From: Comamonas thiooxydans | Lineage (GTDB): Bacteria; Pseudomonadota; Gammaproteobacteria; Burkholderiales; Burkholderiaceae_C | Assembly: GCF_000964545.1 (NCBI RefSeq) | Contig: NZ_BBVD01000027.1 | Location: 1 to 34,316 of the forward strand | Reading direction: 5' to 3' | Length of the DNA stretch: 34,316 nt | In this document: positions 33,719 to 34,316 of the stretch, one piece after another | Position numbering within the stretch: position 1 is the first letter of the stretch | Layout: each line of letters opens with the position of its first letter | The notes under the pieces: generated by a model | Told to the model about the DNA's origin: nothing | What the model saw: the letters and a program-made list of their open reading frames with translations, nothing else | Database searches by the model: none | Position numbers and translations under genes: made by a program

Positions 33719-33955
33719 GCTGTATGTGCCTGCTGCAGCGGTGTCCGCGGTGAATACCAGGAGCCACTTGCCGCCTATGGTGCTTTATCTACCTTCGGTA
33801 ACAAGGCCATTGAAACCTGCCTCCATATCCCCCAGTCATCGACGAAAATAGGACATGGCCGAGGTGATCCAGGTATGGGGTCCATGAAGGCTCGGATACC
33901 AAGCCTGCATTGCCGCCTTCGAGCAATCATTGATAGAGAAGTACAGACAAAAGCC

Positions 33956-34129
33956 ATGCTGCGCAGCAAATTGGGAACACTGCTAGTGATCAGTGTGGCA
34001 CTTTCTTTTGCGGCAGGATTTGCTCTGGATGCCCAGGGCAGCATCGCGAACCTTGAGCTTTGGATAGCTTCGGCAGTCCTGCTACTCTTAAGCGGTGCAG
34101 TTCTGATCGTCTTGGGTCAGAACGACTAG
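33956..34129 (+). CDS. Hypothetical small two-TM protein
   Basis: 57 residues, not recognised. Two membrane segments are separated by a short polar loop: about 7-24 (GTLLVISVALSFAAGFAL) and 33-52 (LELWIASAVLLLLSGAVL). It ends IVLGQND. No good ribosome site precedes ATG 33956, and the frame stays open upstream to 33653 without hydrophobic or domain-like text, so the start is uncertain. It lies between the immunity scar and the second copy of the small unknown gene. It may be a holin-like or accessory membrane protein of the same mobile segment; this is inference from size and neighbours. Confidence 0.4.
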   Translation: MLRSKLGTLLVISVALSFAAGFALDAQGSIANLELWIASAVLLLLSGAVLIVLGQND

Positions 34130-34232
34130 CAAGGAGCCGGGGAGCGCACCACACTTACCGGGCCTAGCCCGAAATACACGAGGCCATCCTCACGGCTGGT
34201 CACCAGTAGCCATCCCGGGTGGGCTTCGTCTC

Positions 34233-34316
34233 TCAGTCGCCTTCAGCGAGAGGCATTTCCGTCTCATCGACCGCAAGCATCACGCACCCCATCACTGATG
34301 GGGAATTCGTATTAGT
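34233..34316 (-). CDS. Partial second copy of the small unknown gene (3' end)
   Basis: The minus strand from the window edge reads NSPSVMGCVMLAVDETEMP, then LAEGD and stop. This aligns with the C-terminus VMVAVDGTEMPLVEGY of the gene at 29079-29333, in the same orientation. The nucleotide match over about 40 bases is high with scattered differences, so it is a diverged paralog rather than an assembly duplicate. The 5' part lies outside the window. Confidence 0.6.
   Translation of the reverse strand, partial: TNTNSPSVMGCVMLAVDETEMPLAEGD

Overview
The window looks like a chromosomal accessory region of a betaproteobacterium, most likely Comamonadaceae and probably Comamonas. This rests on moderately high GC, typical family composition and small-protein content; no rRNA or marker gene confirms it. 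No tRNA, rRNA, CRISPR array or complete insertion sequence is visible.

Region 1 (1-5.1 kb) holds a secreted polysaccharide deacetylase, a GNAT acetyltransferase, an unknown membrane protein, and an AraC-type regulator divergent from an alpha/beta hydrolase. Next to the regulator is a small scar: a GNAT fragment lacking both ends abuts the last residues of a transposase. Region 2 (5.3-11.3 kb) is an iron/siderophore uptake block: a DUF2946 protein, a TonB-dependent receptor, a PepSY-type inner-membrane protein, a TetR regulator, and a divergent pair made of a small membrane protein and a siderophore-interacting flavoprotein. Two near-identical 18-bp sites lie in the TetR/SIP promoter gap. Together these would import a ferric siderophore and release its iron by reduction. 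Region 3 (11.5-17.3 kb) is a loose set of small genes: an EamA exporter, two small lipoproteins (one with a histidine-rich tail), an SDR oxidoreductase, several short proteins including a 39-residue and a 30-residue one, and a membrane methyltransferase.

Region 4 (18.0-29.06 kb) is a two-partner secretion locus. A FhaC/ShlB-type outer-membrane transporter is followed 9 bases later by a giant FHA/CdiA-like exoprotein of about 3,100 residues. Both genes carry an apparent single-base frameshift. The exoprotein is also cut off inside its FHA-2 repeats at about 29061, so its C-terminal toxin region is missing. This looks like a decaying contact-dependent inhibition or adhesin locus. The rest of both reading frames is intact, so the frameshifts are either recent or sequencing errors.

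Region 5 (29.06-34.3 kb) is foreign-looking DNA that replaces the end of the exoprotein. It carries a small unknown gene, an arsR-arsB-arsC-arsH arsenic operon, a phage lysis remnant (5'-trimmed lysozyme plus a spanin-like protein), a Rap1a/Tai-family immunity gene with the scar of a lost tandem copy, and, at the window edge, the 3' end of a second copy of the same small unknown gene. The two copies of that gene lie in the same orientation about 5.15 kb apart and bracket the whole arsenic/phage/immunity segment.
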